Assembly (NCBI RefSeq): GCF_002954775.1
Contig: NZ_KZ672955.1
Coordinates: 13,418-77,417, forward strand
Source: Streptomyces geranii
GTDB taxonomy: Bacteria; Actinomycetota; Actinomycetes; Streptomycetales; Streptomycetaceae
Direction of reading: 5' to 3'
DNA length: 64,000 nucleotides
The translations under genes and the position numbers were made by a program. Under the pieces are notes generated by a model that made no database searches, was not told where the DNA came from, and saw nothing but the letters and a program-made list of their open reading frames with translations. Of the stretch, positions 25,740-34,628 are shown in pieces; within the stretch, counting starts at the first letter, position 1, and each line of letters opens with the position of its first letter.

Positions 25740-26776
25740 CCAAGCCTCCGGGGCGGCTGCTGCCCGAAGTCGGGCGCCGAGCGGCCCATGCCGAAGCCGC
25801 TCTGCTGCTGGGGCGCCGCGGGCACCGCGGTGCGCTGGAGGATCTCCTGGACGACCTGCTCGGAGGTCCGGCGGTTGAGCTGGGCCTGGGCGGTGGGCAG
25901 CAGACGGTGGGACAGGACGGCCACGGCGAGGGCCTGGACGTCGTCCGGCAGCGCGTACTCCCGGCCGCTCAGGGCGGCGGACGCCTTCGCGGCGCGCAGC
26001 AGATGGAGCGTCGCGCGCGGCGAGGCGCCGAGTCTGAGGTCGGGGTGGTTGCGCGTGGCGCCGACCAGGTCGACGGCGTACCGCCGGACCGAGTCCGCGA
26101 CATGGACGTTGCGGACGGCCTCGACGAGCTTGACGATGTCGTGCGCGTGGGCCACCGGCTGGAGGTCGTCCAGCGGCGAGACCCCGCCGTGCACGTCCAG
26201 CATCTGCAGTTCGGCCTCCGGGCTCGGGTAGCCGATGGAGACGCGGGCCATGAAGCGGTCGCGCTGTGCCTCGGGGAGCGGGTAGGTGCCCTCCATCTCG
26301 ACCGGGTTCTGGGTGGCCACCACCATGAAGGGGCTGGGCAGTTCGTAGGTCGTCCCGTCGATGGTGACCTGGCGCTCCTCCATGGACTCCAGCAGCGCGG
26401 ACTGGGTCTTCGGCGACGCACGGTTGATCTCGTCGCCGATCACGATCTGCGCGAAGATCGCCCCCGGTTTGAACTCGAAGTCGCGGCGCTGCTGGTCCCA
26501 GATGGACACACCCGTGATGTCCGAGGGCAGCAGGTCCGGCGTGAACTGAATGCGCCGCACGGAACAGTCGATGGACTTGGCCAGCGTCTTCGCCAGCATG
26601 GTCTTGCCGACGCCCGGGACATCCTCGATCAGAAGATGCCCCTCGGCGAGCAGCACGGTCAGCGAAAGCCGTACGACCTCAGGCTTGCCCTCGATCACTC
26701 CCTCCACCGAACTGCGGACTCGCTCCACAGTGGCGGTCAGATCAGTGAGGCTCGCTCGATCGTCATAGGTCGTCAC
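25736..26776 (-). CDS. MoxR family AAA+ ATPase
   Basis: This 346-residue AAA+ protein shows Walker A (EDVPGVGKTMLAK), Walker B (IVIGDEINRA), sensor 1 (VVATQNPVEMEGTYPLPEAQRDRF) and a C-terminal lid. MoxR ATPases act as chaperones for assembly or metal insertion of partner complexes, here presumably acting on the DUF58 protein. GTG at 26776 follows AGGAGGG. A Pro/Gln-rich tail ends the protein. It is the first gene of a three-gene operon; its promoter lies in 26777-27026, which holds no gene. Confidence 0.93.
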   Translation of the reverse strand: MTTYDDRASLTDLTATVERVRSSVEGVIEGKPEVVRLSLTVLLAEGHLLIEDVPGVGKTMLAKTLAKSIDCSVRRIQFTPDLLPSDITGVSIWDQQRRDFEFKPGAIFAQIVIGDEINRASPKTQSALLESMEERQVTIDGTTYELPSPFMVVATQNPVEMEGTYPLPEAQRDRFMARVSIGYPSPEAELQMLDVHGGVSPLDDLQPVAHAHDIVKLVEAVRNVHVADSVRRYAVDLVGATRNHPDLRLGASPRATLHLLRAAKASAALSGREYALPDDVQALAVAVLSHRLLPTAQAQLNRRTSEQVVQEILQRTAVPAAPQQQSGFGMGRSAPDFGQQPPRRLG

Positions 26777-27026
26777 ACGGCCCTCCTAGGCCCGTTCAAT
26801 CTCCGGGCCGACCCTCTGCGATGCGGACCGGCCCACCCCGAAACACGGACGGCACGCGGGAGAAGTTCCGCGTGACGCCACACCCGCATTCTTGTTGCCG
26901 TTACCGGTTCGTGTCACTCGCCTGTGGATAACTGGCAGGGCTATGTCTGGTTTTCAGGCCTTTTCGGCATGGAAGTGCAGGGTAAATTTCGTAGAGACAT
27001 ACGTAAGGATCCGCGTTCCGGTTCGG

Positions 27027-27575
27027 TTACGCGGGGTCGATCTCACGCAGCAGGCCCGACTTCACGTCGAACACGAAGCCGCGGACGTCGTCGGTGTGCA
27101 CCAGGAAGGGGTTGGTGCGCACCCGCTGCATCGACTGGCGTACGTCCTGGTCGACGTCCCGGAACGCCTCCACGGCCCACGCGGGGCGCTGGCCGACCTC
27201 GGCCTCCAGCTCCTGCCGGAAGTCCTCGGTGAGGGACTCCAGACCGCAGCCGGTGTGGTGGATGAGGACGACGCTGCGGGTGCCGAGCGCCCGCTGGCTG
27301 ATGGTCAGGGAGCGGATCACGTCGTCGGTCACCGCGCCGCCCGCGTTGCGGATGGTGTGGCAGTCGCCCAGCTCCAGACCGAGCGCCGCGTGCAGGTCGA
27401 GACGGGCGTCCATGCAGGCCACGACCGCCACCCGGAGCACCGGGCGGGCGTCCATCCCCGGGTCGGTGAAGGCGGCGGCATACCGCTCGTTGGCCGTGAC
27501 GAGCCGGTCGATGACGGCGCCCTCGGGGGATATGGCGCCTTCGGGCCCGGTGGGAAGTGATGCAGAAGTCGTCAT
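27027..27575 (-). CDS. Beta-class carbonic anhydrase
   Basis: This 182-residue protein has the zinc site of beta-carbonic anhydrases: the first Cys in VVACMDARLD with its Asp-Arg dyad, and His and Cys in LIHHTGCGL. It interconverts CO2 and bicarbonate, supplying bicarbonate for carboxylases. I chose ATG at 27575 because TACCGT (plus 27583-27588) ends 7 nt upstream, which fits a leaderless message; ATG at 27581 is two codons earlier. It is divergent from the dcw cluster. Confidence 0.92.
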   Translation of the reverse strand: MTTSASLPTGPEGAISPEGAVIDRLVTANERYAAAFTDPGMDARPVLRVAVVACMDARLDLHAALGLELGDCHTIRNAGGAVTDDVIRSLTISQRALGTRSVVLIHHTGCGLESLTEDFRQELEAEVGQRPAWAVEAFRDVDQDVRQSMQRVRTNPFLVHTDDVRGFVFDVKSGLLREIDPA

Positions 27576-27657
27576 AAGCATGACGGTACTGGTCACGGGG
27601 GTACCGGGCCCGTTGTGAGAGGGGACAAAGAACATCAATGAGTGTTGTTGTGAGGTA

Positions 27658-27692
27658 ACCCACACGGGTGGTGCGAGTGTACCCGTACGGGT
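27658..27692. promoter_or_regulatory. Two tandem ACCC-N4-GGGT palindromes upstream of the dcw cluster
   Basis: ACCCACACGGGT (27658-27669) and ACCCGTACGGGT (27681-27692) have the same half-sites, 23 bp apart. They lie in the divergent region between carbonic anhydrase and rsmH, about 60 bp before the rsmH -35. They look like paired operator sites. The regulator is unknown. Confidence 0.45.
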
Positions 27693-27750
27693 GATTGATG
27701 GCGATTTACGGCTTGCCGTACCAGGGTGCCGCGACGCGCAGGGCGGTTGA

Positions 27751-27778
27751 TTGACCGGGCGACACCGTGGACTAAAGT
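27751..27778 (+). promoter_or_regulatory. Promoter of the dcw cluster (rsmH)
   Basis: TTGACC (27751-27756) and TAAAGT (27773-27778) are 16 bp apart, close to the vegetative sigma (HrdB) consensus. The predicted transcript has an 80-nt leader before the rsmH TTG. No mraZ gene or DRE-like repeats lie between. Confidence 0.7.
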
Positions 27779-27864
27779 GACGCGAAAGTTGATCCCCCGC
27801 GTGCGCGGCGCGTACGTACGGCCCGGCGGTGCGTACGGCACCGTGCCGGACCTGAGAGGGCCCC

Positions 27865-28821
27865 TTGAGCAATAGTCGACACGTCCCGGTGATGCTCCAG
27901 CGGTGCCTGGACCTGTTGGCGCCCGCGCTGGAGCGGCCCGGCGCTGTCGTCGTCGACTGCACCCTCGGCCTCGGCGGCCACAGCGAGGCGCTCCTCGCCC
28001 GCTTCCCCGAGGCCCGGCTGGTCGCCCTCGACCGCGACAAGGAGGCCCTGCGCCTCTCCGGCGAGCGGCTCGCCCCCTTCGGCGAGCGGGCCGAGCTGGT
28101 GCACGCGGTGTACGACGAACTGCCCGACGTACTCGACCGGCTGGGCCTGCCCAGGGTCGACGGCGTCCTGTTCGACCTGGGCGTCTCCTCCATGCAACTC
28201 GACGAGGCCGACCGGGGGTTCGCCTACGCCCAGGACGCGCCGCTCGACATGCGCATGGACCAGACGACCGGGATCGGCGCCGCCGAGGTCCTCAACACCT
28301 ACCCGCCCGGTGAACTCGTCCGGATCCTGCGGGCGTACGGCGAGGAGAAGCAGGCCAAGCGGATCGTCTCCGCGGTCGTGCGCGAGCGCGACAAGGAGCC
28401 CTTCAGCAACAGCGCCCGGCTCGTCGAACTGATCCGCGACTCGCTGCCGCAGGCCGCCAAGCGCACCGGCGGCAACCCCGCCAAGCGCACCTTCCAGGCG
28501 CTGCGCATCGAGGTCAACGGCGAACTGACCGTCCTGGAGCGGGCGATCCCGGCCGCGGTGAAGGCCCTCGCGGTCGGCGGGCGGATCGCCGTGCTGTCGT
28601 ACCACTCGCTCGAAGACCGCCTGGTGAAGCAGGTGTTCGCGGCCGGCGCCGCCAACACGGCGCCCCCCGGACTGCCGGTCGTGCCCGAGCGTTACCAGCC
28701 CAGGCTCAAGCTGCTCACCCGTGGTGCCGAACTTCCCACCGAGGAAGAGATCGCCGAGAACCGGCGGGCCGCCCCGGCGCGACTGCGCGGGGCCGAGCGC
28801 ATCAGGGAGGACGCCGAGTGA
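27865..28821 (+). CDS. rsmH: 16S rRNA (cytosine1402-N4)-methyltransferase RsmH
   Basis: This 318-residue enzyme (MraW) methylates N4 of C1402 in 16S rRNA using SAM. Motifs: HVPVMLQ at the N-terminus, [17 protein letters not shown] (SAM), [22 protein letters not shown] and [10 protein letters not shown]. The TTG at 27865 has GAGAGGG just upstream and matches the family start. It is the first gene of the dcw cluster. mraZ, its usual upstream neighbour in other bacteria, is absent. Confidence 0.95.
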   Translation: MSNSRHVPVMLQRCLDLLAPALERPGAVVVDCTLGLGGHSEALLARFPEARLVALDRDKEALRLSGERLAPFGERAELVHAVYDELPDVLDRLGLPRVDGVLFDLGVSSMQLDEADRGFAYAQDAPLDMRMDQTTGIGAAEVLNTYPPGELVRILRAYGEEKQAKRIVSAVVRERDKEPFSNSARLVELIRDSLPQAAKRTGGNPAKRTFQALRIEVNGELTVLERAIPAAVKALAVGGRIAVLSYHSLEDRLVKQVFAAGAANTAPPGLPVVPERYQPRLKLLTRGAELPTEEEIAENRRAAPARLRGAERIREDAE

Positions 28822-28937
28822 GGCGTACGAAGGGGACTGCCGATGGCCGCATGCTCCCGGGGGCCGACCCCCGGACCACCGGCGGAAAAGCAGGTCAGCC
28901 GGTATGACCGGCGTGAAACGCGGCGAGGCGGACCCGA

Positions 28938-29525
28938 GTGACTAGGAACCCCGAACTCAAGGGCCGGGCCGCCCGGCTCGCCCGGCTCTTCCCCGCAGGC
29001 CCGGGCCAGGCCGCCCGTACCCCCTTCGTGCTGCTCGTCGTCTTCCTGCTGGGCGGCGGGCTCATCGGGCTCCTGGTGCTGAACTCCGCGCTCAGCGAAG
29101 GCGGGTTCCGCCTCGACGACCTCCAGCGGGACACCAAGAGCCTCACCGACGAGGAACAGGCCCTCCAGCGCGACGTGGACGCCTACGCCGCCCCTGACGC
29201 CCTCCAGCGCCGGGCCGGGGAACTCGGCATGGTGCCCGGCGGCGACCCTGCCTTCCTGAACCCCGACGGCACCGTCAAGGGCGTCCCCGGGCCCGCCGAG
29301 CCGGCGGCCCTGCGGCTCCCGGCGGTGGTCCCGCCCGAGGCGATCGTGCCCGAACCGGCGCCCACCCCGACGGCCACACCCACGCCCACACCTACGCCTG
29401 TGCCGACCCCGGCACCCACTGCCACGCCGGTGCCGACGGCCACGCCGACGCCCTCCGCGTCGGTGCCCCCGGCGGGGGTACCCGCAGCCACGCCCACCCT
29501 CCCCTCCACGACCCCCGGCAGGTGA
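28938..29525 (+). CDS. ftsL: Cell division protein FtsL-like
   Basis: This 195-residue bitopic protein has a short basic cytoplasmic part, one membrane helix (about 29-50) and a coiled-coil segment (about 58-85), as in FtsL/DivIC proteins that hold FtsQ, FtsI and FtsW together in the divisome. The rest is an unusual Pro/Thr/Ala-rich tail of about 60 residues with PTPTPTP repeats, likely extended in the wall space. GTG at 28938 has a weak ribosome site. A small hairpin (28857-28874) lies between it and rsmH. Confidence 0.88.
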   Translation: MTRNPELKGRAARLARLFPAGPGQAARTPFVLLVVFLLGGGLIGLLVLNSALSEGGFRLDDLQRDTKSLTDEEQALQRDVDAYAAPDALQRRAGELGMVPGGDPAFLNPDGTVKGVPGPAEPAALRLPAVVPPEAIVPEPAPTPTATPTPTPTPVPTPAPTATPVPTATPTPSASVPPAGVPAATPTLPSTTPGR

Positions 29526-31483
29526 CGGAAGTGTCCGACAGGGAACCGCCGCGCCGCCGCGTGCCCGCACCGGCCAGATCCGCCCGCCCCGGCGCCCCCC
29601 GGCGCCCGGGCCCCGGCGCCCGCCCCGCCCGCCGCCCGGCCGCACCCCGCGCGGGCGGGCCCAAGGTCCTGCGGCTCGGCAGCCCCCGGCCCCGGCTGCG
29701 CATGGTCAGCCTCGCGCTGGCCCTGGTGCTGACCGCCTTCGTCGTACGGCTGCTCCAGGTACAGGCCGTCGACGCGAGCGTGTACGCCGCCAAGGCCGAG
29801 CAGAACCGGTACGTCGGCCGCACCCTGGCCGCCGAGCGCGGCGAGATCACCGACCGCAACGGTGTCGAACTGGCGACCAGCGTGGACGCGTACGACATCA
29901 CCGCCGACCCGACGATGTTCACGCCGAAGAGCACGAAGCTGGCCGACGCCCCCGAGCAGGCCGCCGCCCTGCTCGCGCCGATCCTCGGGCAGGACGCGGA
30001 GGTCATCGCGAACAAGCTCAAGACGCCGAACACCCGCTACACGCTGCTCGCGCACCGCCAGACCCCCCAGGTGTGGACGCAGATCAAGGACCTGAAGTCG
30101 ACCCTGGCCGCGAAGTCCGGAACCGATCCGGACACCGTCAACGTCCTCGCCGGTGTGCTGGCCGTGCCCGCGAGCAAGCGCGTCTATCCGAACGGCGGAC
30201 TCGCCGCCGGACTGCTGGGCTGGGTCAGCGCCGACGGCAAGGGCGGCGGCGGTCTCGAACAGCAGCTGAACGGCGAACTGGCCGGGCAGGACGGCAAGAT
30301 CCGGTACGCACAGTCAGGGGGACGGCAGGTGCCCACCGCCGATTCCACCGAGACGCCCGCGGTGCCCGGGTCCGACATCGAGCTGACCATCGACCGCGAC
30401 ATCCAGTGGGCCGCGCAGAACGCCATCACCGAGCAGGTGAAGGAGTCGAAGGCGGACCGCGGGTACGTGATAGTGCAGGACACCCGGACCGGACAGATCC
30501 TGGCCATGGCCAACTCGCCCGGCTTCGACCCCAACGACCTGACGAAGGCGAACCCGGACGCGCTCGGCAACGCGGCCCTCCAGGACGCCTACGAGCCCGG
30601 CTCCACCGCCAAGGTCATGTCGATGGCCGCCGTACTCGAGGAGAACGTCGCCACGCCCGCGACGCATGTCGTCGTGCCCAACCGGCTGCACCGGGGCGAC
30701 CGGCTCTTCAAGGACGACATCGACCACCCGACCTGGTACCTCACGCTCAACGGCGTGCTCGCCAAGTCCAGCAACATCGGCACGATTCTCGCCACCGGGC
30801 AGCTCGGCAAGACGCAGGCGCGGTCCAACGAGGTCCTCTACTCCTATCTGCGCAAGTTCGGCCTCGGCAGCTACAGCGGGCTCGACTTCCCCGGCGAGAC
30901 CAAGGGCATCCTCGCGGCGCCCGGCGACTGGTCGACCTCGCAGCAGTTCACGATTCCTTTCGGCCAGGGCGTCTCCCTCAACGCGATGCAGGCGGCCTCC
31001 GTCTACTCGACGATCGCCAACGGCGGCGTCCGCGTGGAGCCGACGCTGATCCGGGGCACCAAGGGCGCCGACGGCCGGTTCACGCCCGCCGCCGACCCGA
31101 AGAAGACCCGCGTGATCAGCGCGAAGACGGCGAAGACCCTCGCCAAGATGCTGGAGTCCGTCGTGGACGACGAAGAGGGCACCGGCACCAAGGCCCGCAT
31201 CCCCGGTTACCGGGTCGCGGGCAAGACCGGTACCGCCAACCGCGTGGATCCGGCCACCGGCCGCTACCACGGCTACACCTCGTCGTTCGCCGGGTTCGCC
31301 CCCGCCGACAGCCCCCGCATCACCGTCTACTGCGCCATCCAGAACGCCACCAAGGGCAGTTACTTCGGCGGCCAGATCTGCGGCCCCATCTACAAGGAGG
31401 TCATGGAGTTCGCCCTGAAGACCCTTCAGGTACCGCCCACCGGGGCCAAGGCCGCGAATCTCCCCGTGACCTTCACACCCTGA
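29522..31483 (+). CDS. ftsI: Septal peptidoglycan transpeptidase FtsI (PBP3)
   Basis: This 653-residue class B penicillin-binding protein cross-links septal peptidoglycan. A disordered Pro/Arg-rich cytoplasmic tail (1-60) is followed by a membrane anchor (about 60-80), a pedestal domain, and the transpeptidase with all three active-site motifs: S361-T-A-K364, S416-S-N and K568-T-G-T. The GTG at 29522 overlaps the ftsL stop by 4 bp. It lies between ftsL and murE, the usual dcw order, and works with FtsW. Confidence 0.96.
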   Translation: MTEVSDREPPRRRVPAPARSARPGAPRRPGPGARPARRPAAPRAGGPKVLRLGSPRPRLRMVSLALALVLTAFVVRLLQVQAVDASVYAAKAEQNRYVGRTLAAERGEITDRNGVELATSVDAYDITADPTMFTPKSTKLADAPEQAAALLAPILGQDAEVIANKLKTPNTRYTLLAHRQTPQVWTQIKDLKSTLAAKSGTDPDTVNVLAGVLAVPASKRVYPNGGLAAGLLGWVSADGKGGGGLEQQLNGELAGQDGKIRYAQSGGRQVPTADSTETPAVPGSDIELTIDRDIQWAAQNAITEQVKESKADRGYVIVQDTRTGQILAMANSPGFDPNDLTKANPDALGNAALQDAYEPGSTAKVMSMAAVLEENVATPATHVVVPNRLHRGDRLFKDDIDHPTWYLTLNGVLAKSSNIGTILATGQLGKTQARSNEVLYSYLRKFGLGSYSGLDFPGETKGILAAPGDWSTSQQFTIPFGQGVSLNAMQAASVYSTIANGGVRVEPTLIRGTKGADGRFTPAADPKKTRVISAKTAKTLAKMLESVVDDEEGTGTKARIPGYRVAGKTGTANRVDPATGRYHGYTSSFAGFAPADSPRITVYCAIQNATKGSYFGGQICGPIYKEVMEFALKTLQVPPTGAKAANLPVTFTP

Positions 31484-31513
31484 TCAGCACGGAAACCAGC
31501 CAGGAAACAGCTC

Positions 31514-33193
31514 GTGACCACAGACTCTCCCGACCAGGGGAACGGCGTCCCGTCGCACGCCCCGTCCGCGCCCTCGCTTCGCCCCCTCGGGGGTGCGCCC
31601 GGTACGCTCACCGCCGTGCCAAACGCCGATCAGTACCAATCCACCCAGAAGGGCGTTCCCGTGACATATCCGGGACCGCCGAGGCCGGTTCACGTCTCCG
31701 CCACACCCCTCGCGGAACTGGCCGGACAGCTGGGTGCCCCACAGCCCCCGGCCACGGCGGACGGAGCCGTCGCGGTCACGGGCATCACCCATGACTCGCG
31801 CGCCGTCCGCCCCGGCGACCTGTACGCCGCCCTCCCGGGCGCCCGGCTGCACGGCGCCGACTTCGTGACGCAGGCGGCCGGCCTCGGCGCAGCCGCCGTG
31901 CTGACCGACCCGACCGGCGCCGAACGCGCCGCCGCCACCGGGCTCCCGGTGCTGGTGGCCGACGACCCGCGCGCGCGGATGGGCGAACTGGCGGCCACGA
32001 TCTACGGCCGTCCGGGGCGCGACCTGCTCCAGATCGGCATCACCGGCACCTCCGGCAAGACCACCACCGCGTACCTCGTCGAGGGCGGTCTGAAGACGGA
32101 CCGGGCCACCGGACTGATCGGCACGGTCGAGACGCGCATCGGCGACGAGCGCATCAAGTCCGAGCGCACCACGCCCGAGGCCACCGACCTCCAGGCCCTG
32201 TTCGCGGTGATGCGCGAACGCGGGGTCGAGGCGGTCGCCATGGAGGTCTCCAGCCACGCCCTGGTCCTCGGCCGGGTCGACGGCTGCGTCTTCGACATCG
32301 CGGTGTTCAACAACCTCAGCCCGGAACACATGGAGTTCCACTCCGGCATGGAGGACTACTTCCAGGCCAAGGCTGGGCTGTTCACTCCGGAACGCAGCAA
32401 ACTCGGCATCGTCAACCACGACGACGCCTACGGCCGGCGGCTCGCCCGCGAGGCCACCGTGCCGGTCGTCACCTTCTCCGCCGAGGGGCACCCGGACGCC
32501 GACTGGCGTGCCGCCGACGTCCGGATCGGCCCGATGGACTCGACGTTCACCGTGGTCGGCCCCAAGGACCAGCGGATCGCCGCCCGTTCGCCGCTCGCGG
32601 GCACCTTCAACGTCGCCAACACCCTCGCCGCGATCGTCGCCCTCGCGGAGGCCGGGCTCGACCCGCAGACCGCCGCCGACGGCATCGCCGGCGTGCCCGG
32701 GGTGCCGGGCCGCCTGGAGCGGGTGGACGTGGGCCAGCCGTATCTCGCGGTGGTCGACTACGCCCACAAGACGGACGCCGTCGAATCGGTCCTCAAGGCG
32801 CTCCGCAAGGTCACCGAGGGCAAGTTGCACGTCGTGCTCGGCTGCGGCGGCGACCGGGACACCACCAAGCGCATGCCGATGGGCGCCGCCGTGGCCCGGC
32901 TCGCCGACACCGCCGTACTGACCTCCGACAACCCCCGCTCCGAGGACCCCCTCGCGATCCTCGCGACCATGCTCGAAGGCGCCGCCTCCGTGCCGGCCCA
33001 CGAGCGCGCCGAGGTCCAGGTGTTCGAGGACCGGGCCGAGGCCGTCGCCGCAGCCGTGGCCCGCGCCCGGCCCGGGGACACCGTGCTGGTCGCGGGCAAG
33101 GGCCATGAGCAGGGCCAGGACATCGCCGGGGTGGTCCGTCCGTTCGACGACCGCCAGGTGCTTCGAGAAGCCATCCAGAAGACCCAGGGATGA
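31514..33193 (+). CDS. murE: UDP-MurNAc-tripeptide synthetase MurE
   Basis: This 559-residue Mur ligase adds diaminopimelate to UDP-MurNAc-L-Ala-D-Glu. The ATP site is G178-T-S-G-K-T-T, the middle domain carries the carbamylated-lysine region, and DNPR (472-475) is the motif that selects diaminopimelate rather than lysine. Streptomycetes use the LL isomer. The N-terminus is about 60 residues longer than usual and low in conservation, so a start downstream of GTG 31514 is possible. Confidence 0.95.
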   Translation: MTTDSPDQGNGVPSHAPSAPSLRPLGGAPGTLTAVPNADQYQSTQKGVPVTYPGPPRPVHVSATPLAELAGQLGAPQPPATADGAVAVTGITHDSRAVRPGDLYAALPGARLHGADFVTQAAGLGAAAVLTDPTGAERAAATGLPVLVADDPRARMGELAATIYGRPGRDLLQIGITGTSGKTTTAYLVEGGLKTDRATGLIGTVETRIGDERIKSERTTPEATDLQALFAVMRERGVEAVAMEVSSHALVLGRVDGCVFDIAVFNNLSPEHMEFHSGMEDYFQAKAGLFTPERSKLGIVNHDDAYGRRLAREATVPVVTFSAEGHPDADWRAADVRIGPMDSTFTVVGPKDQRIAARSPLAGTFNVANTLAAIVALAEAGLDPQTAADGIAGVPGVPGRLERVDVGQPYLAVVDYAHKTDAVESVLKALRKVTEGKLHVVLGCGGDRDTTKRMPMGAAVARLADTAVLTSDNPRSEDPLAILATMLEGAASVPAHERAEVQVFEDRAEAVAAAVARARPGDTVLVAGKGHEQGQDIAGVVRPFDDRQVLREAIQKTQG

Positions 33194-33197
33194 ACTT

Positions 33198-34628
33198 GTG
33201 ATCGCCCTCTCCCTCGCCGAGATCGCAGCAGTCGTCGGCGGGCAGACGTACGACATACCGGATCCGTCGGTCCGGGTCACCGGACAGGTCGTCAGGGACT
33301 CCCGTGAGGTGGAGCCCGGCAGCCTCTTCGTCGCCTTCGCCGGCGAGCGCGTCGACGGCCACGACTTCGCCGCCCAGGTCGTCGAGGCGGGCGCGGTCGC
33401 CGTACTGGCCTCCCGGCCCGTCGGGGTGCCCGCGGTCGTCGTGGACGACGTCCAGCGGGCGCTGGGCGCCCTCGCCCGGCACGTGGTCCAGAAGCTCGGC
33501 GCGACCCTCGTGGCCCTCACCGGCTCCGCGGGCAAGACCAGCACCAAGGACCTGATCGCCCAGGTGCTCCGGCACAAGGCGCCGACCGTCTTCACGCCCG
33601 GCTCCCTCAACAACGAGATCGGGCTGCCGCTGACCGCGCTCAGCGCCACCGAGGAGACCAGGTTCCTGGTCCTGGAGATGGGCGCCCGCGGCATCGGTCA
33701 CATCCGCTACCTCACGGAACTGACGCCCCCGAAGATCGGCCTCGTCATCAACGTCGGCACCGCCCACATCGGCGAGTTCGGCGGACGCGAGCAGATCGCA
33801 CAAGCGAAGGGCGAACTCGTCGAGGCACTGCCCCCGGCGGCAGAGGGCGGCACCGCGGTCCTCAACGCCGACGATCCCCTCGTACGCGCGATGGCGGCTC
33901 GAACACAGGCGAAGGTGATCTTCTTCGGAGAGTCCGGCGAAGCGGACGTACGCGCCGAGAACGTACGACTCACGGACAGGGGACAGCCCGCCTTCAGGCT
34001 CCGCACACCCTCCGGTGCAAGCGACGTGACCATGCGCCTGTACGGTGAGCACCACGTGTCGAACGCGCTCGCCGCCGCCGCCGTCGCCCATGAGCTGGGC
34101 ATGTCCGCAGACGAGATCGCCACCGCGCTCTCCGAGGCGGGCTCCCTCTCCCGCTGGCGGATGGAGGTCACCGAGCGCCCGGACGGCGTGACGATCGTCA
34201 ACGACGCCTACAACGCGAACCCCGAGTCCATGCGAGCGGCTTTGCGCGCGCTCGCTGCCATGGGCTCAGCCTCAAAGGCGAAGGGGGGCCGTACGTGGGC
34301 GGTGCTCGGCAAGATGGCCGAGCTGGGGGACGAGGCGCTCGCCGAGCACGACGCGGTCGGACGGCTCGCCGTCCGGCTCAATGTCGGCAAGCTCGTCGCG
34401 GTCGGGGGCAGGGAAGCGTCCTGGCTCCAACTGGGCGCATATAACGAGGGTTCGTGGGGTGAGGAGTCGGTGCACGTGTCCGACGCACAGGCGGCTGTCG
34501 ACCTGTTGCGCAGCGAGCTGCGCCCGGGGGATGTCGTGCTCGTGAAGGCGTCCCGGTCGGTCGGGCTCGAACGGGTGGCGCAGGCGCTGCTCGTCGGCGG
34601 CGTCGAGGGTGAGGTCGCCGCCCGATGA
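33198..34628 (+). CDS. murF: UDP-MurNAc-tripeptide:D-Ala-D-Ala ligase MurF
   Basis: This 476-residue Mur ligase adds D-Ala-D-Ala to complete the UDP-MurNAc-pentapeptide. The P-loop GSAGKTSTKD, the NNEIGLPLT loop and the YNANPESM segment are typical of MurF. GTG at 33198 is 4 nt past the murE stop; upstream extension would run inside murE. It overlaps mraY by 4 bp. The ddl gene that makes D-Ala-D-Ala is not in the window. Confidence 0.95.
   Translation: MIALSLAEIAAVVGGQTYDIPDPSVRVTGQVVRDSREVEPGSLFVAFAGERVDGHDFAAQVVEAGAVAVLASRPVGVPAVVVDDVQRALGALARHVVQKLGATLVALTGSAGKTSTKDLIAQVLRHKAPTVFTPGSLNNEIGLPLTALSATEETRFLVLEMGARGIGHIRYLTELTPPKIGLVINVGTAHIGEFGGREQIAQAKGELVEALPPAAEGGTAVLNADDPLVRAMAARTQAKVIFFGESGEADVRAENVRLTDRGQPAFRLRTPSGASDVTMRLYGEHHVSNALAAAAVAHELGMSADEIATALSEAGSLSRWRMEVTERPDGVTIVNDAYNANPESMRAALRALAAMGSASKAKGGRTWAVLGKMAELGDEALAEHDAVGRLAVRLNVGKLVAVGGREASWLQLGAYNEGSWGEESVHVSDAQAAVDLLRSELRPGDVVLVKASRSVGLERVAQALLVGGVEGEVAAR

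Noticed and set aside
26923..26931. E. coli-type DnaA box (TTATCCACA on the minus strand)
   Set aside because: Single 9-mer, about what chance allows in 64 kb; the streptomycete form is TTGTCCACA and no cluster is present.
31484..33694. 736-residue minus-strand frame opposite murE and murF
   Set aside because: Shadow frame with no family resemblance.
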